Shown here: positions 60,491 to 64,000 of the stretch, piece after piece
How the letters are laid out: every line of letters starts with the position of its first letter
How positions within the stretch are numbered: the first letter of the stretch is position 1
Assembly (NCBI GenBank): GCA_024138015.1
Contig: JAMXBB010000002.1
Location: forward strand, 9,667,183-9,731,182
Source of the DNA: Lumnitzera littorea
Lineage: Eukaryota; Streptophyta; Magnoliopsida; Myrtales; Combretaceae
Direction of reading: 5' to 3'
Length of the DNA stretch: 64,000 nt
Notes under the pieces: generated by a model
Seen by the model: only the letters and a program-made list of their open reading frames with translations
Told to the model about the DNA's origin: nothing
Database searches by the model: none
Made by a program: the position numbers and the translations under genes

Positions 60491-62430
60491 ATAGGAAGCT
60501 TATACTCTAACAAGAAGATCTCTAAAGGATGTTTAGAGAGAGAAAATCCTCTTCCTTCTCTCTAGCTTTTTCCCTTTCATCTCGCTCATTACACCACCTT
60601 ATATCCTACACCCCATACCCCACCCCCCTACCCTAACTTTTTCTTGCTTCTTTTCTTAGCGTTACCTTTTTCCTATTGTTTGTTTCACTCTGTCTAGTGT
60701 CTCTTTTGCCTTTACCTTAGTATTTTTCCTTTTAAGTTACTTTGTCATAGATATTTGTTTATTTTTTGGTCGTGCTTTGTGTAGTTAGTCTTCTAGTTGT
60801 TAGTGGTTTGGTTTCTTTAACTGTTGGTAGGCTCTTTGGATGCTGTTGGTTTGTATTGCGATTGTACTACTGGCTTAGGTTAGGTTGGTGTGGTTATAGC
60901 AATCATTGTGCATTGAACCATGAGGATTTTTGCTTAGAGGAATAAGAAGCTTTTGGTTCTTGATTGGTTGGGAAAAGATGTTAAGGCAGATGTTGCGGTA
61001 GTTTGTGGCCAGAAAAGGATGACAAAGCTTGGGAGTTCCTCTCTTCTATCGGACTTGTCATTGTTTGCCCCCTCTTGTGGTCAGGAGGTTGCTGGTAAGA
61101 AGAAAGCAGTTGTAGCACTTGTTGTGTCAAAAGTTGGGTAGAAGGTTGTAGGGCCTAACAGTAAGGATGGGACCTTTGTTGAAAAGCCTACTAAGAAAAA
61201 GTCAAATGGAGCAAAAAAAGTTTCCTTTGCTATTGATACTTCTTGTGTAGATAACCAAAAGCAACTTGACCCTTTTCTCCCTTTGGATGAAAGTTAAAAC
61301 TCCCTTTTTGATGACACATTAATAGCCATGTTCGAAGCGGCAGATGACGTAGAAAAGGGCTCTAAACAGGAGAGAATGCCTTGAGGTCGAGTTATCATAA
61401 GGAACACAAGATGGTATTGCTTCAAATGGTGACAAACCATATGATGTTGAAGCTTAAGCTATTAGACAAAGGTCTTTACTTGTGTCTACTAGTGATGGAA
61501 ATGAAAATAATTTTAGAGAAATAGAAAATGGTACTGATATCTCTACAAAAAGAAGCACTACCATACTAATAAAAAGCATAATTTTGGAAAAACAAAATGT
61601 GGTGCCTCCTAAACCTAAAGCACTTGAGACACTAGGGAAAGGCAAAGAGATTGGACACATTGTAGTGTCTATACCTATACCCACGTCTTCGAGGTTTGAA
61701 GTCTTAAGCTCTTCTTTGCATTCTAGTGCATTAAGACAGGATATCTAAGGCTACAAAATATGATTGGATGACTTGGGTTGTGAGGGGGATGTGCCTTTTA
61801 CCTCTGCCGTAGAAACTTCCCATTCTAATTCTACCTTTGTTTTGAACTCACTTGGATCACTAGGAGAACTCTCAGATAAACAGGAGGTTGTTAAGACACC
61901 ACTAATCGAGGGAGGAAGCCAAGAAGGGATTTGGAGTGACGTTCCTAAGAAAAAGAAAAAAGCAAAAAAGAAGAAGGAAAGAGATAAGGTAAGTGGCTAG
62001 CAAGTCACTTTTGAGTGTTGTTGATTTTCTTGTGCCCTCTCCTCCTTTTTTATATATATCTATGATAGGAACTTAGAACTTACGTGGGTTGAATGACTTG
62101 GCAAAAGGTAGAGAAGTTAATAGATTGTGTAGTAAGGAAAGGCTTTCTCTTGTAGGTTTATTAGAGCAAAAGTGAATGCTCAAAATTTTCAAAAAGTTAG
62201 AAGGCGAATCCTACCATAATGGAGAGTGGAATTGAGTTTTGTTAATTATATTTAGGTTGCTTAGAAACTGAATATTTAGGATGTCAGTGTGTTGGATTCT
62301 TCAAGGCAATTGATTTATTGTGTTTGTAACTATCTCATTGATGGTATGACCATCTATGTAACCTTCATTTATGCTGTAAATGATGAGCAAGATAGAGTAG
62401 ATTTGTGGAGGGACTTTGTGAAACCCCTAA
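60491..62430 (+). mobile_element. Second LINE, 5' end, ORF1 remnant and endonuclease start
   Basis: A pyrimidine-rich, leader-like segment (60530-60720) precedes a broken ORF1 (60921-62000). After a gap comes the start of an endonuclease, NLRGLNDLAKGREVN and LSLVGLLEQK (62070-62175), and, after a frame change, LIYCVC, TIYVTFIYAVND and RVDLWRDFV (62300-62422). The element stops there, so RT and the 3' end are missing. It points away from the minus-strand LINE next to it. Confidence 0.7.
60921..62000 (+). pseudogene. LINE ORF1-like protein remnant
   Basis: One frame runs from an ATG near 60921 through stops (TAG 60936, TAG 61139, TAA 61297, TGA 61382), then open frames 61482-61748 and 61764-62000. 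The C-terminal part has SSRFEVLSS, then acidic/serine-rich text, IWSDVPKKKKKAKKKKER and a lysine tail. That ending (a 'NRFxVL' motif and a lysine-rich tail before the endonuclease ORF) is characteristic of plant LINE ORF1. I do not see the RNA-binding DUF4283 or zinc-knuckle regions, so the front half may be deleted. Confidence 0.6.
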
Positions 62431-64000
62431 AATTCGATAAGTCTAATTATGAAGATTTTGGATACTAATATTAATTAAGGTAATGATTTAGAATTTCAAT
62501 AAAGTTCAATATGGTATCTTGATTTTCTTTTCCAAATTAAGTTTAGAATTTTTGAAGAAATGAATGTAGTTCTCATCCAAAAAATAAGTGAGTCATCATT
62601 GAAAAGTTAATATTTAAACTTTAAATAACAAGAAAATGGATACAAAGGTAAAATAGATAGCACCTTCAACTTCAAAAACTAAAGCTAAATTATCTTAAGC
62701 TTGAATAAAATAGTAAACTTGTATGTGCCTTGATAACTATTGATAACAAAGTTGTAAATTGAATAAGATTACGAAACATCTTATAAGCAAGATTTTAATG
62801 AAAATATTTGACGTATCCTTTTGCTAAAAATTTAATAAATTGGTCATGTAGTAAACTGATAATTACACTACAGTAAGGAATAAATATATAAATATAAACG
62901 TATATATATAGTAATAGTTAATTAAATAGTTGAAAGTATGCAAAATATAGATAAATAATAATGACAACCATGTTTATCTAGTTAAATATTTGACAATTCC
63001 TATATATATGTATATGTATAATGTGTTAGTCATAGGATCATGGTAAATACAATGAAATAAGTATTGCAATTCAACATGATACTTTAATAAACAAACACAA
63101 TGGTCATAATGAATCATTTTAAATATCCTCCATAATCTTTAATAATAATAACATTTGATAATTATATGTAAAACTCTATAGTTTTCAAATTTGTAATGAG
63201 TATTTCTAATCATATTGAAAAGGTTTATAAATAACCATACTCCTTTGTATATAATTGTTAACTTATTGAATATTACTAAAATATTACATAAGATGTGACT
63301 TTGGAAATATTGTAGGGGTTATAAAATAAAAAAAAAAAAGAAAAGAAAAAGAGAAACCTGCTATTTTAAGCTCATAATAAGCAATATTGAGAACCCTTAA
63401 AGTCCCCTATAAAACTTTGAAATTTCAGAGTCTTTAAATGATGATAATAATAATAAGATTGATGTATACATATATACCTATACCTGTAAGTTATCTAATC
63501 TAACATTGAGTTGCAAATAAAAGATAAGCCCATATGGTAATGGTGAAACCATAAGCCCATGAGAAAAGCCTGCATTTTCAACATAATTTCCAACTTTCTT
63601 TTTTCCACAATCAGAAACGAAAGCCCTCTAGCCCTAATCAGTTACTCCAACAAGTCCTTCCTTTGAACGAGGAAACTAAAGAAATCTTCTCCTAATCCAT
63701 TTGCAGATCACGTAACACCCAGGAAAGTGCCAAATATGTCCTCTACTTTTCGTAAAACTATACTCAAGTTATCTTTTAGTACAACGAAGTACCACTACAA
63801 TCTATCAATATCTCCTCCGTATCTCTTTTTATCTCTTAATTATTGGTCTATAAAATAAAGCAACCTTAAAAGTCTCCACCTCAATACTTGAGACAGATTC
63901 AAACCGCATTTCTCCTCCCCAACCCAATTCAGCAACAGTGCACATCTGTTTTGCCGTCTGCTGTCGGCTGTCGCCCCAACCAGTTGCCTTCTTGTTCCTT
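62431..64000. other. Non-coding right edge of the window
   Basis: This is AT-rich with no gene. A short (ATA)n run lies at about 63440-63455 and poly-A at about 63327-63352. The gtaacaccca segment near 63713 resembles an LTR start. The last 150 bp are C-rich, like a plant 5' leader or an LTR, so a gene or element may begin just beyond the window. Confidence 0.35.

Noticed and set aside
61454..61684. 76-codon minus-strand frame
   Set aside because: It is the complement of the LINE ORF1 remnant, which has the recognisable features on the + strand.
60030..62430. Single LINE insertion with a twin-primed 5' inversion
   Set aside because: Both fragments include the same endonuclease region with dissimilar sequence; one twin-primed copy should not contain the region twice.
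1..64000. tRNA, rRNA, organellar insertions or bacterial-type operons
   Set aside because: No cloverleaf-capable A/B-box pair, rRNA core or organellar gene text was noticed; the only tRNA-like match is the copia primer-binding site.

Overview
This window is nuclear DNA of a flowering plant, most likely a eudicot. The evidence is AT-rich DNA, plant-type introns with polypyrimidine-AG acceptors, a plant-type ABCB transporter, and dense Ty1/copia, Ty3/gypsy, LINE and hAT-like debris. The sequence alone does not let me name the species.

Only two intact protein-coding genes are supported. The first (9694-11094, +) is a single-exon PLP-dependent class V aminotransferase-fold enzyme of the plant L-cysteine desulfhydrase type, 466 aa. 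The second (16021-21778, -) is a full-length ABCB/MDR/PGP transporter of the ABCB4/11/21 clade, which I reconstructed as 12 exons giving about 1274 aa with both nucleotide-binding domains intact. The two genes face each other tail to tail. Between them lies a broken tandem copy of the last part of the ABCB gene (about 12890-14088), which carries a 422-bp Tourist-like MITE. The intact gene supplies the matching empty site.

The rest is repeat-derived. At 1-987 there is one end of a large LTR-like family. Decayed copies recur at about 23.9-27.5 kb and 28.2-31.1 kb, and in inverse orientation at about 33.9-38.9 kb, where a second LTR-like element splits the copy. At 2918-7430 two direct terminal repeats of about 300 bp flank a non-coding interior with a short tandem repeat, a LARD-like element. 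At 31227-32071 and 48708-49360 there are two non-autonomous hAT-like elements with recognisable, partly mutated 8-bp target duplications. At 39323-42626 there is a copia element with a 5' LTR, primer-binding site, gag, protease and integrase, truncated at the start of the reverse transcriptase. It is in one frame throughout and is broken only by stop codons. From 43.3 to 48.4 kb there is a mosaic of gypsy and LINE scraps and a long LTR-like block containing a 21-bp minisatellite. At about 50.8-52.2 kb there is a Ty3/gypsy gag-protease fragment. At 55054-60490 (-) there is a LINE (endonuclease, RT, RNase H, poly-A tail) interrupted by a 1443-bp solo LTR with a perfect 5-bp target duplication. 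At about 60.5-62.4 kb a second LINE (ORF1 plus the start of the endonuclease) faces it on the + strand.

I saw no tRNA or rRNA gene, no CRISPR array and no organellar insertion. I do not see a convincing new biological system. The most informative signals are evolutionary: a non-canonical donor in an otherwise intact transporter gene, a natural MITE insertion/empty-site pair, and several elements whose damage is largely C-to-T/G-to-A, as expected from methylated-cytosine deamination.
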